A stretch of 64,000 bases of DNA from PSRF01 sp051000815 (GCA_051000815.1 JBPCNX010000029.1:1-64000), one strand, 5' to 3'. Shown: positions 1 to 8,476, counted from the first letter of the stretch. Made by a program: numbers and translations. Notes: a model not told the origin generated them from the sequence alone.

Positions 1-30
1 AAAGCAGCAGAAAAGCCAGAATTGGCCTTC

Positions 31-456
31 ATGAGCGCTGGCGAGGTGAAGCCGGAACTGGCGCTTGGGGAAGGGACTGAAACTCCCACAGCGGGAAGCG
101 AAGCTGAAAGCCAGGCAGGAAGTGAACAGTTAATGGAGGTGATACTGGAGCGAGCGAATTTGAAGCAGGCGTTGAAAAGAGTGCAAAGCAACAAAGGGGC
201 AGCGGGTGTTGAGGGGATGAGGGTAGAAGAACTAAAGCCCTACCTGCAGCAACACTGGACCACGTTGCGGGCGCAACTACTGAGTGGGAGCTACGAGCCA
301 CAACCGGTACGACGAGTGGAGATCCCGAAAGCCGACGGCGGTAAGCGCAAGCTAGGCATACCGACGGCGGTAGACCGGTTCATCCAGCAAGCCGTTTTGA
401 CTTGGACGCTGCGCGGTATTGACGTATTCGACGTTCATCGGGGGAAATTCGGGTGA
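31..456 (+). pseudogene. Group II intron reverse transcriptase/maturase, N-terminal fragment
   Basis: The reading frame resembles the N-terminus of LtrA-type group II intron reverse transcriptases: a variable leader, then a conserved block with NLKQALKRV, a GAAGVEGM motif, EELKPYL, and the strand that carries RRVEIPKADGGKRKLGIPT and ends in DRFIQQAV. An intact protein is roughly 400-480 residues and carries a YADD active site; here homology stops near base 395, before the catalytic palm, and the remaining residues to the stop at 454-456 belong to another sequence read out of frame. ATG 31 is preferred over the TTG at 22. No intron RNA domains V/VI follow. It is therefore a dead fragment, either an old deletion or a join made in assembly at the contig edge. 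Confidence 0.8.
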
Positions 457-522
457 GGTTGGTTTGGGGATTACAGTTGACCCAGCAGGAAACGCATTTC
501 TGACTGGCAACACGAGATCGAA
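401..522 (+). pseudogene. SBBP-type beta-propeller repeat fragment
   Basis: In the frame that opens at 401 the translation reads LTYSTFIGG followed by GLGITVDPAGNAFLTGNT, the signature of SBBP (seven-bladed beta-propeller) repeats of acidobacterial secreted proteins. Only about one repeat is present. It is out of frame with both the reverse transcriptase fragment before it and the Calx-beta segment after it, so it is a remnant joined at both sides. The junctions fall near 396-404 and 515-525. Confidence 0.6.
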
Positions 523-1522
523 GTTAGTCGAACTGTTGACGCTTCGTCTGCTGCGACGGTCGATTACAGAACGAGCGATACCGCAGGTCTGACGAACTGC
601 AACGTAGTTAACGGAATTGCTTCGGCGCGTTGCGACTACGCTGCTTCAGTTGGAACCGTGCGCTTCGCTGCGGGAGAGATCTTCAAAACCATCTCCATCC
701 CAATCGTTGATGATGCGTATGCGGAAGGCAGCGAGAATTTCACCATCACATTGAGCAATCCTACCGGAGTTGCTTTGGGTGGCCCGGCTATAGCGACCGT
801 AACGATCAGCGACAACGAAACGGTTAACGGCACAAACCCAATCGACCAAACGGCTTTCTTCGTGCGGCAACAGTATGTCGACTTTCTTAATCGCGAACCG
901 GACCCGCCCGGATTTGCTGCCTGGCAGGCGGTGATTAATAACTGTCCGCCAAACGATACGACCTGCGATCGGATCCATGTGTCTTCGGCGTTCTTCCGTT
1001 CACCGGAATTTCAGGACCGGGGCTACTTCGTTTATCGCTTCTACCCGGTGGCCTTTGGCCGCAAGCCTGACTACGACGAGTTCACTCCGGACCTCGCGAA
1101 GGTGAGCGGTTTCTTGAGCACTGCGGAATTGGAAGCCGCGAAGGTGGCGTTCGTTACTGAGTTCATGAATCGTCCGCTCTTCACCTCTACATTCAACGGA
1201 CTGGACAACACCCAGTATGTGGATACCTTGCTTTCGCGGGCAGCCATTACCCATGCGGCACGTGACTTCTGGATCGCGGCGTTGGGTAACGGCACGAGAA
1301 CCCGAGCCCAGGTGTTGCGAGAGATTGCGGAAAGCAATGAGGTCTACAACAGGTACTTCAATCAGGCGTTTGTGGTGATGCAGTACTTCGGTTACCTGCG
1401 GCGGCAGCCGGATGCGCTTTATCTGAACTGGATTACGCACCTTGATTTCGACCGGCGACTACCGCAGCATGATTAATGGATTCATGAACTCGCTCGAGTA
1501 TCGCTTCCGCTTTGGACCATGA
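523..1522 (+). pseudogene. Calx-beta and DUF4214 domain protein, 5'-truncated and frameshifted
   Basis: From about 523 the frame encodes a Calx-beta domain (VDYRTSDTAG, then RFAAGE, SIPIVDD and a closing TISDNE), followed by a DUF4214-like segment (FVRQQYVDFLNREPD, FGRKPDYDEF, and later MQYFGYLRRQPD). No start codon lies in frame before the domain begins, so the 5' end is missing. At about 1453 the frame is lost: the ORF stops at 1474-1476, but the expected DUF4214 ending (GDYRSMINGF, then EYRFRFGP) continues in the next frame to the stop at 1520-1522. Proteins of this type are usually long secreted or surface proteins with repeated Calx-beta domains; this copy is probably not functional unless the shift is a sequencing error. 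Confidence 0.75.
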
Positions 1523-1568
1523 TTGGGATTGCCGATTTCCGATTGCTGATTGCTGATTGTCGATTGGC
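1521..1568. repeat. Heptad array, unit GATTGCN
   Basis: The GATT motif recurs at 1527, 1534, 1541, 1548, 1555 and 1562, a strict 7-nt period with variable third to seventh positions. It begins at the stop codon of the DUF4214 remnant and runs to 3 nt before the GTG start of the receiver gene. No inverted partner was seen nearby. Confidence 0.85.
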
Positions 1569-1571
1569 GAG

Positions 1572-2051
1572 GTGATTAGGTCATTACCCCTCAAGTATGA
1601 TGAGCTTGGTACGCCTACGATAGCGGGGCGAATTAAAACCACATTGCCGGAATCTGAAAACAAGCAGTCACTCGCAAGTGAGACGAAAGCACGTGTGTTG
1701 CTCGTCGAAGACGACAAGGCGCTTCGGCGCTATCTCGAAGTCACGCTCGAGCGGGCAGGCTATGAAGTGTTCTCGGCGGCTGACGGACTTGACGCAATGA
1801 AAACGGCCCTCGCAACGACGGTAGACGTGGTGATTACTGACGCGATCATGCCGAATCTGAGCGGGCATGAGCTTTGCCGTTTCTTGCGAAACAGTCCGAC
1901 GCTTTCGCACATCCCGATTGTGTTATTGAGCGGACAGGAAAGAAAAGAAAGTCGACGCGAAGAGGAACTGGCAGATGCATTTCTCTCTAAACCTGTATCG
2001 GCGGAAGCTCTGACGAAGTGTGTGGCGGGGCTGCTAGAGCGTCGACCCTGA
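1572..2051 (+). CDS. Stand-alone response regulator receiver (CheY-like) protein
   Basis: This is a single REC domain with no output domain, the CheY/Spo0F architecture, which passes phosphoryl groups in two-component relays. Numbered from the TTG at 1557, the acidic pocket is E51-D52-D53, the phosphoacceptor is D95 in ITDAIMPN, the conserved hydroxyl is S125 in VLLSG, and the switch lysine is K145 in LSKP. GTG 1572 is preferred over TTG 1557 because the heptad array occupies the sequence up to 1568. About 35 residues precede the REC fold and have no recognisable domain. No kinase is adjacent; the PAS kinases at 32671 and 49379 are possible partners only by inference. Confidence 0.85.
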   Translation: MIRSLPLKYDELGTPTIAGRIKTTLPESENKQSLASETKARVLLVEDDKALRRYLEVTLERAGYEVFSAADGLDAMKTALATTVDVVITDAIMPNLSGHELCRFLRNSPTLSHIPIVLLSGQERKESRREEELADAFLSKPVSAEALTKCVAGLLERRP

Positions 2052-2054
2052 ATG

Positions 2055-2194
2055 CCTCATGGTCCGGAGGGGTGGTTTACCCCCGCTCGCTGAATGACAT
2101 TCAACATTTGGCGGTGGCAAGCCGCCCTTCCTAACTGCGAGACATTCGGTCTTGAGTTAATGTGAACACGGGTTGGCCACACAGAGGGCCACCC
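2055..2194. other. Intergenic spacer between convergent genes with short palindromes
   Basis: The 143-base spacer between the receiver gene and ald contains several short GC-rich inverted repeats, for example GGCGG/CCGCC around 2110-2126 and GGCC-centred palindromes near 2175-2193. They could act as a bidirectional terminator; no clear U-tract is seen. Confidence 0.3.
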
Positions 2195-3340
2195 CTACAG
2201 CTTTATGCAGTTGTTGAGGTGGTGCTTTGCAGGAGCCTTGTCGAGTGGCGTGTATTGGAGTCCTTGTGCAACGGCAACTGCTTCATATGTACAGTGCCCA
2301 GCGTACGTGTTCACGCCCTCTTTCAGTCCCGGATCGCTGGCAATCGCCTCCAGGAAACCCAGGTTCGCCAGTTTCAAAGCATAAGGAAGGGTGGCGTTAG
2401 TCAGCGCGAATGTAGAAGTGCGCGGAACCGCGCCCGGCATATTTGCCACACAATAGTGCAACACTCCTTCGACATAGTAAGTCGGATCTGAATGCGTGGT
2501 CGGATGAGTGGTCTCGATGCAGCCACCCTGATCGACAGCAACATCGACGATCACGGCGCCATTCGGAACATCCTTGAGCATGTTTCGAGTGACCAGACGG
2601 GGAGCCGCGGCCCCGGGAACCAAAACGGCGCCCACGATTAAGTCGGCCTGCGAGATGGCGTCGTGGATCATGTAAGCGCTCGAAGCGAGCGTCGAGATCT
2701 TCGAGAGGAAAATGTCGTCGAGTTCACGTAAGCGATCGAGGTTGTTATCGATCATTGTTACGTGCGCGCCCATTCCCACAGCGATCTTCGCTGCATTTGT
2801 GCCGACCACTCCTCCACCAATGATCACGACCCGCGCGGCGGGCACGCCCGGAACGCCGCCCAGCAAAATACCGCGGCCTCCGCTCATTTTTTCGAGGTAG
2901 TGCGCGCCGACCTGGATGGCCATCCTGCCCGCCACTTCCGACATAGGGGTTAGCAACGGCAACGTGCCACGGCGATCTGTAATCGTTTCGTAGGCCACAC
3001 CGGTGACCTTGCGTTCCAGCAATTGACTAGTGAGTTTGGAATCTGGTGCCAGGTGGAGATAGGTGAAGAGCAGTTGGCCTTCGAGCATCCGCTTGTACTC
3101 AGGCTCGATCGGTTCCTTCACCTTCACGATCATTTCCGCTTTGGCCCAAACATCATCGGCGGAGGCGATTATCTCGGCCCCGGCTTTCGCGTAAAGAGCA
3201 TCATCGAAGCCTGAACCCTCACCGGCGCCTTGTTCTACAATGACAGTGTGGGCGGCGTCCGTAAGAGCGCGTACGCCCGCGGGAGTCAGACCGACTCGGT
3301 ACTCATTGTCTTTGATTTCTTTGGGCAAGCCGACGATCAC
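2195..3340 (-). CDS. ald: Alanine dehydrogenase
   Basis: This enzyme carries out NAD-dependent reversible deamination of L-alanine to pyruvate and ammonium in the cytosol. The 381 residues match the family length (about 370). The substrate and catalytic residues known for the family are present: R15 in NEYRVGL, K75 in KVKEP, H96 in TYLHLAP and D270 in VIVDVAVDQGG. The Rossmann glycine motif GGGVVG lies near 174-180. The start is GTG 3340, preceded by a strong GGAGG-type ribosome binding site about 8 nt upstream. It faces the same way as the aldehyde dehydrogenase upstream but is separated by the broken four-helix-bundle gene and two heptad arrays, so a shared transcript is uncertain. Confidence 0.95.
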   Translation of the reverse strand: MIVGLPKEIKDNEYRVGLTPAGVRALTDAAHTVIVEQGAGEGSGFDDALYAKAGAEIIASADDVWAKAEMIVKVKEPIEPEYKRMLEGQLLFTYLHLAPDSKLTSQLLERKVTGVAYETITDRRGTLPLLTPMSEVAGRMAIQVGAHYLEKMSGGRGILLGGVPGVPAARVVIIGGGVVGTNAAKIAVGMGAHVTMIDNNLDRLRELDDIFLSKISTLASSAYMIHDAISQADLIVGAVLVPGAAAPRLVTRNMLKDVPNGAVIVDVAVDQGGCIETTHPTTHSDPTYYVEGVLHYCVANMPGAVPRTSTFALTNATLPYALKLANLGFLEAIASDPGLKEGVNTYAGHCTYEAVAVAQGLQYTPLDKAPAKHHLNNCIKL

Positions 3341-3364
3341 AATTCAACCTCCAGGGCACGAGTG

Positions 3365-3399
3365 AGATGCCAGATATTAGATGTCAGATACCAGACCTC
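3365..3399. repeat. Heptad array, unit AGATNNC (left member of a pair)
   Basis: Five consecutive 7-mers beginning AGA run from 3365 to 3399 (AGATGCC, AGATATT, AGATGTC, AGATACC, AGACCTC). The array overlaps the original stop codon of the four-helix-bundle gene. Its reverse complement pattern reappears at 3761-3823, on the other side of that gene. Confidence 0.85.
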
Positions 3400-3771
3400 T
3401 TCTTAATCGACCGCATTAAACCGTTCAGAAGACGTCCGACTTCATTTAAATCTTTCTGAATCGCTTGATGCTGTTCGTCGCTTAAATCCGACGCGACAAG
3501 CTAATTCCAGATGGGTATCCAGCTCAATGAGTGAACCTCTTGAATTAGCTAGGAACTGATGAAACTCGCCGCTTAATCTGCGTCCTTGCCCCTCAGCTAT
3601 GTTAGCTGGGACGGAAGCAGCCGCTCTGCGTGTCTGGCTTGTAAGTCCGTAAATTTCGTCGCGCGGAAAAGCCTTGGTCAGACCGTAAACGTTGGTCACC
3701 AAAGCCATTGCCTTTTGCCACACAATCAAATCACGGTGAGAGCGAATTGTGCTGTGACTTGCATCCGACAT
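3384..3771 (-). pseudogene. Four-helix bundle protein (S23/IVS-type, Avd-like family), frameshifted
   Basis: The N-terminal 90 residues are typical of the small four-helix bundle family related to proteins encoded in 23S rRNA intervening sequences and to Avd: HRDLIVWQKAM, TKAFPRDEIYGL, QTRRAAASVPANIAEG, and LIELDTHLELA. After RVGF near 3480 the frame is lost and a stop follows at 3442-3444. The expected helix 4 (SDEQHQAIQKDLNEVG, then IRSIKKR-type ending) continues in another frame to the stop at 3384-3386, which fits a deletion of two bases or a one-base insertion. The gene lies between two 7-nt-periodic arrays that are inverted relative to each other. The family has no settled general function. 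Confidence 0.85.
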
Positions 3772-3823
3772 CTAAACTAACCTGCTGCTATGGCGTCGTG
3801 TCCAGCATCTGACATCTAATCTC
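3761..3823. repeat. Heptad array, complement of AGATNNC (right member)
   Basis: The 7-mers CATCCGA and CATCTAA at 3761-3774, and CAGCATC, TGACATC and TAATCTC at 3803-3823, repeat with a 7-nt step. Read on the minus strand they give AGATGTC and AGATGCT, matching the array at 3365-3399. The array starts around the ATG of the four-helix-bundle gene and ends at the stop of the aldehyde dehydrogenase. Confidence 0.75.
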
Positions 3824-5384
3824 AAATATCTTCGGTATCAATCTGCGCGCGCTGCAGTTTTCCGCTGTAGTCAACATAGATTGACTTCCATTCAGAAAAG
3901 ATATCCAGCACCTGGGTGCCCGCTTCGCGGTGACCGTTGCCGGTTGCTTTCGTGCCGCCAAAAGGCAGATGTACTTCAGCGCCGATTGTCGATGCGTTGA
4001 CGTAGAAGATACCCGTATACATCTCGTTCATCGCGTGGAAGGCGCGATTAACATCGCGGGTGTAAATCGCGGCCGAGAGACCGTAGCGCACTCCGTTGGC
4101 AATCTCTACAGCTTCTTCAAGCGAAGTCGTGGGAATTACGGAAGTGACGGGACCAAATATCTCTTCCTGAGCAATGCGCATGTCGGGAGCGACGTCCGTG
4201 AACACGGTCGGCTCAATAAAATAACCGTGAGCATAATCGCCGCGCGTCAGACGTTTTCCGCCGCAAGCGAGGGTTGCGCCATCTTCGTTCTGCCCAATGT
4301 CGATATAGCCCATGATCTTTTCGACGGCATCAGCATTAATCACGGGTCCCATGTCGGTTTTGGGGCCGGCGCCATTGCCGACTCGCAGGGCTTTCGCTCG
4401 CTCCACCAGTTGCTGCGAAAACTTCTTGTAGACTTTTTTGTGAACGACGACCCGCGAGGCGGCGGTGCAACGCTGACCCGAGGTACCAAAGGCACCCCAA
4501 ACCACGCCTTCGATCGCCAGCTCGATATCCGCATCCTCCATCACCATGATCACGTTCTTGCCGCCCATCTCCAGTGAGCAGATCGCGTTGCGCTCAGCAC
4601 AAGCCGATGCTACGCGCCTTCCGGTTTCCGTTGAACCGGTAAACGAGATAAGACGCAGTAACGGATGGTTAGTCATTGCGGCGCCGGGATCTCCGAACCC
4701 GGTAACGAGGTTGACGACGCCCGGTGGTATTCCTGCTTCTTCACACGTTTTCACGAGATTGTAAGTGGATAGCGGGGTGTCTTCGGCGGGTTTGATAACG
4801 ACGGTGTTGCCGCAGACAAGCGCAGGAATGAGTTTCCACGAGGGAATGGCCATCGGGAAGTTCCATGGCGCGATCAATCCGCAGAGTCCCACCGGTTGGC
4901 GCACGCACATCGCGAACTTGTCAGGCATTTCCGCCGGGGTAGTAAACCCATGCAGGCGGCGTCCTTCGCCGGCGGTGTAGTAGGTGCAGTCAATCGCCTC
5001 CTGCACATCGCCACCTGCCTCCTTCAAAATCTTACCCATTTCCCGCGTCATGTCTGCGGCGTAGGCGTCCTTGTTGCGAATCAGGATCTCGCCCAGGCGA
5101 AAAAGAATTTCTGCGCGACGCGGCGCCGGTGTGTGTCGCCAGCGATCGTACGCTTCACGGGCAGCGTTGACGGCGTCGTTAACGTCGTCGCTGGTCGAGC
5201 GGGGAAAGCGGCCAACTACATCACGAGTGTCTGCTGGGTTGAGGTTTTCGAAGATTTCGCCCGATTTACTGGGTACCCATTTGCCGCCAATATAATTGGC
5301 ATACGTCTTTGTGGAGCTGCGCGGGGCGCTCGCGGTATTGGACTTTCGCGAAGTCTTCGCGAGCGCTTTTTTTGCTTGAGCCAT
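3822..5384 (-). CDS. NAD(P)-dependent aldehyde dehydrogenase
   Basis: This is a full-length aldehyde dehydrogenase of 520 residues with a basic N-terminal extension of about 25 residues. It oxidises an aldehyde to the acid with NAD(P)+. The catalytic cysteine is C306 in GTSGQRCTAASR, the general base E272 in LEMGGKN, the oxyanion asparagine N175 in APWNFP, and the cofactor lysine K198 in VIKPAED. The overall pattern is near the broad-specificity and semialdehyde group; the substrate cannot be told from sequence. It starts at ATG 5384. Upstream is the heptad-rich gap to htrA on the same strand, and downstream the four-helix-bundle remnant and ald. Pairing with alanine dehydrogenase hints at amino acid or amine catabolism, but this is only inference. 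Confidence 0.93.
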   Translation of the reverse strand: MAQAKKALAKTSRKSNTASAPRSSTKTYANYIGGKWVPSKSGEIFENLNPADTRDVVGRFPRSTSDDVNDAVNAAREAYDRWRHTPAPRRAEILFRLGEILIRNKDAYAADMTREMGKILKEAGGDVQEAIDCTYYTAGEGRRLHGFTTPAEMPDKFAMCVRQPVGLCGLIAPWNFPMAIPSWKLIPALVCGNTVVIKPAEDTPLSTYNLVKTCEEAGIPPGVVNLVTGFGDPGAAMTNHPLLRLISFTGSTETGRRVASACAERNAICSLEMGGKNVIMVMEDADIELAIEGVVWGAFGTSGQRCTAASRVVVHKKVYKKFSQQLVERAKALRVGNGAGPKTDMGPVINADAVEKIMGYIDIGQNEDGATLACGGKRLTRGDYAHGYFIEPTVFTDVAPDMRIAQEEIFGPVTSVIPTTSLEEAVEIANGVRYGLSAAIYTRDVNRAFHAMNEMYTGIFYVNASTIGAEVHLPFGGTKATGNGHREAGTQVLDIFSEWKSIYVDYSGKLQRAQIDTEDI

Positions 5385-5390
5385 AACCAG

Positions 5391-5471
5391 GTTTCGAGTT
5401 TCGAGTTCAGGGTTCCGAGATTAAAGGTTTCGAGCCTCGAGTAAAAACCCGAAATCCGAAACTCGAAACCT
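5391..5471. repeat. Heptad array pair filling the htrA to aldehyde dehydrogenase gap
   Basis: Heptads GTTTCGA, GTTTCGA, GTTCAGG and GTTCCGA run from 5391. After a middle part with GGTTTCGA and GCCTCGA, the inverse heptads CCCGAAA, TCCGAAA and CTCGAAA run to 5469. The arms of about 25 nt are imperfect inverted repeats. The array starts 6 nt from one start codon and ends 1 nt from the htrA stop. Confidence 0.9.
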
Positions 5472-5472
5472 A

Positions 5473-7062
5473 TTATTGGTAAGTAAATTGAACGATGCGT
5501 TGGACGACGCGGTCGCCTTCTCGTTGATAGCGCGAAACATTTAGCACAATCGGGTCACCGGGCTTTAACCCGCCGATCACGCGCTGAAAGTCGGCCAGGG
5601 TAGTCACGGGAACGCGGTTGATCCGAGTAATCACATCGCCTTCACCCAGTGCTGGTTGACCGCCCGCCAGACGTACATCGGCGGCAAGGCCGTTGGGATC
5701 AACGTCTTTAACGTAGAGTCCACGTAGACCGGAGAGGTGTTTCTCAGCGATGAGTTGTTGCGTGATTTCCTGAAGCGTAATGCCGAGATGGGGCAAGGTG
5801 CTTTTTGTCCCCGGATCTTTCCGGGGGGCCTCGGGGTCGGTGCTCTTTGAAATCTGCACCCCGGGTCGTTCACCAAGGACTACAGTGGCGGTGCGCTTTT
5901 CAAGCTTGCCGTCGATATCGCGAAGATAAGTTAAGGCGGCTGACTGGCCCACCGGACTGCCGGCAACCTTCTGGATTAGATCCTGCGCACTGACCACGGG
6001 CTGTCCGTTAAACTCGATGATGATGTCGTTTGATTGAAAGCCGGCTTTCGCGGCAGGCGTCAACTGGCCGTCGCGGGTTTGTTGAACGTCCATCACGATC
6101 GCGCCTCGAGTTTCGTTAAGGCCGTAGACCTTGGCAAACTCGTCTTTGACCGAGTCAAGCGTGATGCCCAGGTAGCCTCGCTTCACTTTTCCCTGCCCGA
6201 CGATCTGCTGATAGACGAAGCTTACTTCGCTGGCCGGCAGCGCGAAACCAATGCCGTTGTAATCGCCGGTGGAAGTGGCGATCTGCGAATTAATGCCGAT
6301 CACCTCCCCGCGCATATTCACAAGGGGGCCGCCGCTGTTGCCACGATTGATTGCGGCATCAGTTTGCAGGAAGCGTTGGAAGCTCGAAAAGTAAGGAGTT
6401 TCTCTCTCTTTCTTCGAGATGATGCCGGCCGTCACCGTTTGATCCAGGCCGAAAGGGGAGCCAATCGCCAGTACCCAATCTCCAACCTGGGCAGCATTTG
6501 AATCGCCCAAAGTGACGGTGGGTAAATTCTGAGCGGTGTCGATCTTGATAACGGCAACATCGGTCTCTTCGTCGATACCGATGACTCTGCCGCGATACTT
6601 TTCTCCGGACTGCAAACCCACGGTAATTCTTGTGGCGCCCTCGACGACGTGTTCATTCGTCAGGATGTAGCCTTTGGGGTCGACGATAAATCCACTTCCG
6701 ACTCCGCGCGCGGGGCGTCGCACCTGGCGGCGAAACATATCCAGCAGCGGGTTGTTCGGTTCCGGCTCTTCTTTATCGCCCTCGTCCTTCTCTGCCACCT
6801 CCGGAGCCGCGGTCAGCGTCTCGATGTTTACAACTGCAGGTTCGACACGCCGCGCGATCTCGGCAAAAGAAGCCGACAAGGCCTCAGGCGCACGCGCGAT
6901 CTGCACCTGATTTTGCGCGATCGTGGGTTTGCCGGAGAGCATCGCACCGATGCCCATTCCCGCAAGCAGGCACGCGATGGCGAGCGCGGCGATCCAAATG
7001 CGCAACTTTCGCAGAATAGCCACGTCTTGAACTGATGTTTGGTCTTTCGGAAGTTCGAACAT
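5473..7062 (-). CDS. HtrA/DegP-type periplasmic serine protease with two PDZ domains
   Basis: This is a membrane-anchored trypsin-fold protease for envelope quality control. From ATG 7062 (529 residues) it has an N-terminal membrane segment at about 20-42 (WIAALAIACLLAGMGIGAML), the protease domain with the triad H138 (TNEHVV), D168 (ETDVAVIKI) and S243 (NRGNSGGPL), then two PDZ domains from about 290-390 and 430-529. An acidic linker (EKDEGDKEEPEP) precedes the protease core. A longer frame reaches 7191, but its first 43 residues look non-native and the ATG at 7062 is preceded by an AGGCGG-like site. The product is likely anchored in the inner membrane with a periplasmic body. Same-strand neighbours on both sides are separated by heptad arrays. 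Confidence 0.95.
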   Translation of the reverse strand: MFELPKDQTSVQDVAILRKLRIWIAALAIACLLAGMGIGAMLSGKPTIAQNQVQIARAPEALSASFAEIARRVEPAVVNIETLTAAPEVAEKDEGDKEEPEPNNPLLDMFRRQVRRPARGVGSGFIVDPKGYILTNEHVVEGATRITVGLQSGEKYRGRVIGIDEETDVAVIKIDTAQNLPTVTLGDSNAAQVGDWVLAIGSPFGLDQTVTAGIISKKERETPYFSSFQRFLQTDAAINRGNSGGPLVNMRGEVIGINSQIATSTGDYNGIGFALPASEVSFVYQQIVGQGKVKRGYLGITLDSVKDEFAKVYGLNETRGAIVMDVQQTRDGQLTPAAKAGFQSNDIIIEFNGQPVVSAQDLIQKVAGSPVGQSAALTYLRDIDGKLEKRTATVVLGERPGVQISKSTDPEAPRKDPGTKSTLPHLGITLQEITQQLIAEKHLSGLRGLYVKDVDPNGLAADVRLAGGQPALGEGDVITRINRVPVTTLADFQRVIGGLKPGDPIVLNVSRYQREGDRVVQRIVQFTYQ

Positions 7063-7212
7063 AACGCTTACCGCCTTTTGAGAAAACCGAAGCCGCGCGC
7101 TTCCGATTGTGTCACCAAGCGATAAGGCGACGGCGTCGGGAGCGCAAATCATTGGGAAGCAGAGTATAGCTAAAGCGCGGGCAAGGGGCAAAAGAAGGCA
7201 GGAGGCGGAAAG

Positions 7213-7372
7213 CAGTAGGCAGTAGACAGTAGACAGTAGACGGTGACAGTAGGTGGAAAAGCGGAGGCAGAAGGCAGAAAGCAGAAGACCGTGGAACCTA
7301 TAGGGTGCCTTTCCTTGCTGCCCACTGCCTTCTGGTTTTGCCTACTGTCTACCGTCTACTGTCTACTGCCTT
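7213..7372. repeat. Heptad array pair, unit CAGTAGA, inverted
   Basis: Left arm 7213-7247 has CAGTAGG, three CAGTAGA and CGGTGAC; a second run (GCGGAGG, CAGAAGG, CAGAAAG, CAGAAGA) follows at 7261-7288. The right arm at about 7320-7372 is the reverse complement with the same 7-nt step (TCTACTG, TCTACCG) and ends at the stop of the zinc dehydrogenase. It fills most of the space from that gene to htrA. Confidence 0.92.
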
Positions 7373-8326
7373 TCACGGTCGCAGGAACACTTTAAGCACG
7401 CCTTTCTTGCCCGCCCGCTCCATCGCGAGCACCCCGCTGCTCAATGGATGTTCTTCGCTGATCAGACTGTCTACGTCGATAGCACCCTTCCGCAAAAGGT
7501 CCAAAGCCGGCGGGAACCGGCCACAGCGCGAACCCAATACGGTGATCTCGTCCACAACCATCCGGGCAGCGTTGATTTCGGTAGTACCTGCAAAAGTAGA
7601 CTTGAGGACAAGCACTCCCCGGGCGCGAAGCAGATTCAGGGCGACTGTAAATCCCTCGGCTGAACCTGAAGCTTCAACCACCACATCAAACTCATTCTTA
7701 ACTTTCGCGACTTTCCTGGCGGTGGTGGTTTCAATTCCCCGGCGCTCCGCGATGCGCATTTTTTCCGGGTGCTTGCCGATTAACATGACCGGTGCGCCTG
7801 TTAAGGAAATAGCCTGCGCACAGAGCAAGCCCAGCTTGCCATCTCCGATCACCGCCACGTTTTTATCCGCGGTTATTGTGGTCCGTTCCAGGATCCCGCA
7901 GGCGGCGGCAAGGGGTTCGGTGAAGACTGCGTGTTCATCAGCGATCGAATCCGGAACCGGAAGCAGATTCGCCAGAGGCAATTTAAGAAACTCGGCATGG
8001 GCTCCGTCGCGCCCAACAATCCCCAGTACCGTGCGCCTCGCGCAATGACGCGGATCGCCCGCGCGACAAAGTGCGCACTCATCGCAGCCGGCATTAATCT
8101 CACCGACCACTCTCTGACCAACCAAACTGTTGTTGGGGGCCGCTTCAACCACGCCAACAAACTCGTGACCGATAGTTCCCCTGAATCCGGCGTAGCCGCG
8201 AGCAATCTCCAAATCCGTCTTGCAGATTCCCGACAGCACTACGCGCACGAGCGCTTCGTTGCCGCGTTCAGGCACATCAATCTCTTTAACGGCGAGGCCG
8301 CGTTTTTCAACTCGAAGAGCGTTCAT
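7373..8326 (-). CDS. Zinc-type medium-chain alcohol/polyol dehydrogenase
   Basis: This is a medium-chain dehydrogenase/reductase of 317 residues from ATG 8326. It has the catalytic zinc region GICKTDLEIARG with GHEFVG, the four-cysteine structural zinc lobe CDECALCRAGDPRHC at about 90-104, and a Rossmann fold (VAVIGDGKLGLLCAQ, with the usual GxG variant GDGKLG). The family oxidises alcohols or polyols with NAD(P)+, and the substrate is not clear; the layout is closest to threonine/sorbitol-type dehydrogenases. It is slightly shorter than the usual 340 residues. The longer frame to 8419 runs through heptad repeats and is rejected. It is oriented with htrA but separated by a repeat-filled gap. 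Confidence 0.88.
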   Translation of the reverse strand: MNALRVEKRGLAVKEIDVPERGNEALVRVVLSGICKTDLEIARGYAGFRGTIGHEFVGVVEAAPNNSLVGQRVVGEINAGCDECALCRAGDPRHCARRTVLGIVGRDGAHAEFLKLPLANLLPVPDSIADEHAVFTEPLAAACGILERTTITADKNVAVIGDGKLGLLCAQAISLTGAPVMLIGKHPEKMRIAERRGIETTTARKVAKVKNEFDVVVEASGSAEGFTVALNLLRARGVLVLKSTFAGTTEINAARMVVDEITVLGSRCGRFPPALDLLRKGAIDVDSLISEEHPLSSGVLAMERAGKKGVLKVFLRP

Positions 8327-8336
8327 AGGAAGACGA

Positions 8337-8437
8337 GCTTGGTGCTTTGATCTTGGTACTTTGTTGTTGAAGCTCGAAACGCCTTCAGGGAGTCGGCGAC
8401 CCTGGAGGACAAAGAACAAGGTTCAAAAGAACCAGGA
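8337..8437. repeat. Heptad array pair, unit CTTGGTN
   Basis: Heptads GCTTGGT, GCTTTGA, TCTTGGT, ACTTTGT, TGTTGAA and GCTCGAA cover 8337-8378. The inverse set CAAAGAA, CAAGGTT, CAAAAGA and ACCAGGA covers 8410-8437. It lies between the membrane protein gene and the zinc dehydrogenase start. Confidence 0.8.
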
Positions 8438-8476
8438 TCAGATCCTGAACTGGCCGTAAGCCTAAGCCGAGGAACG

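Noticed and set aside
3930..4577. 215-residue plus-strand frame
   Set aside because: It is antisense to the aldehyde dehydrogenase and has no domain.
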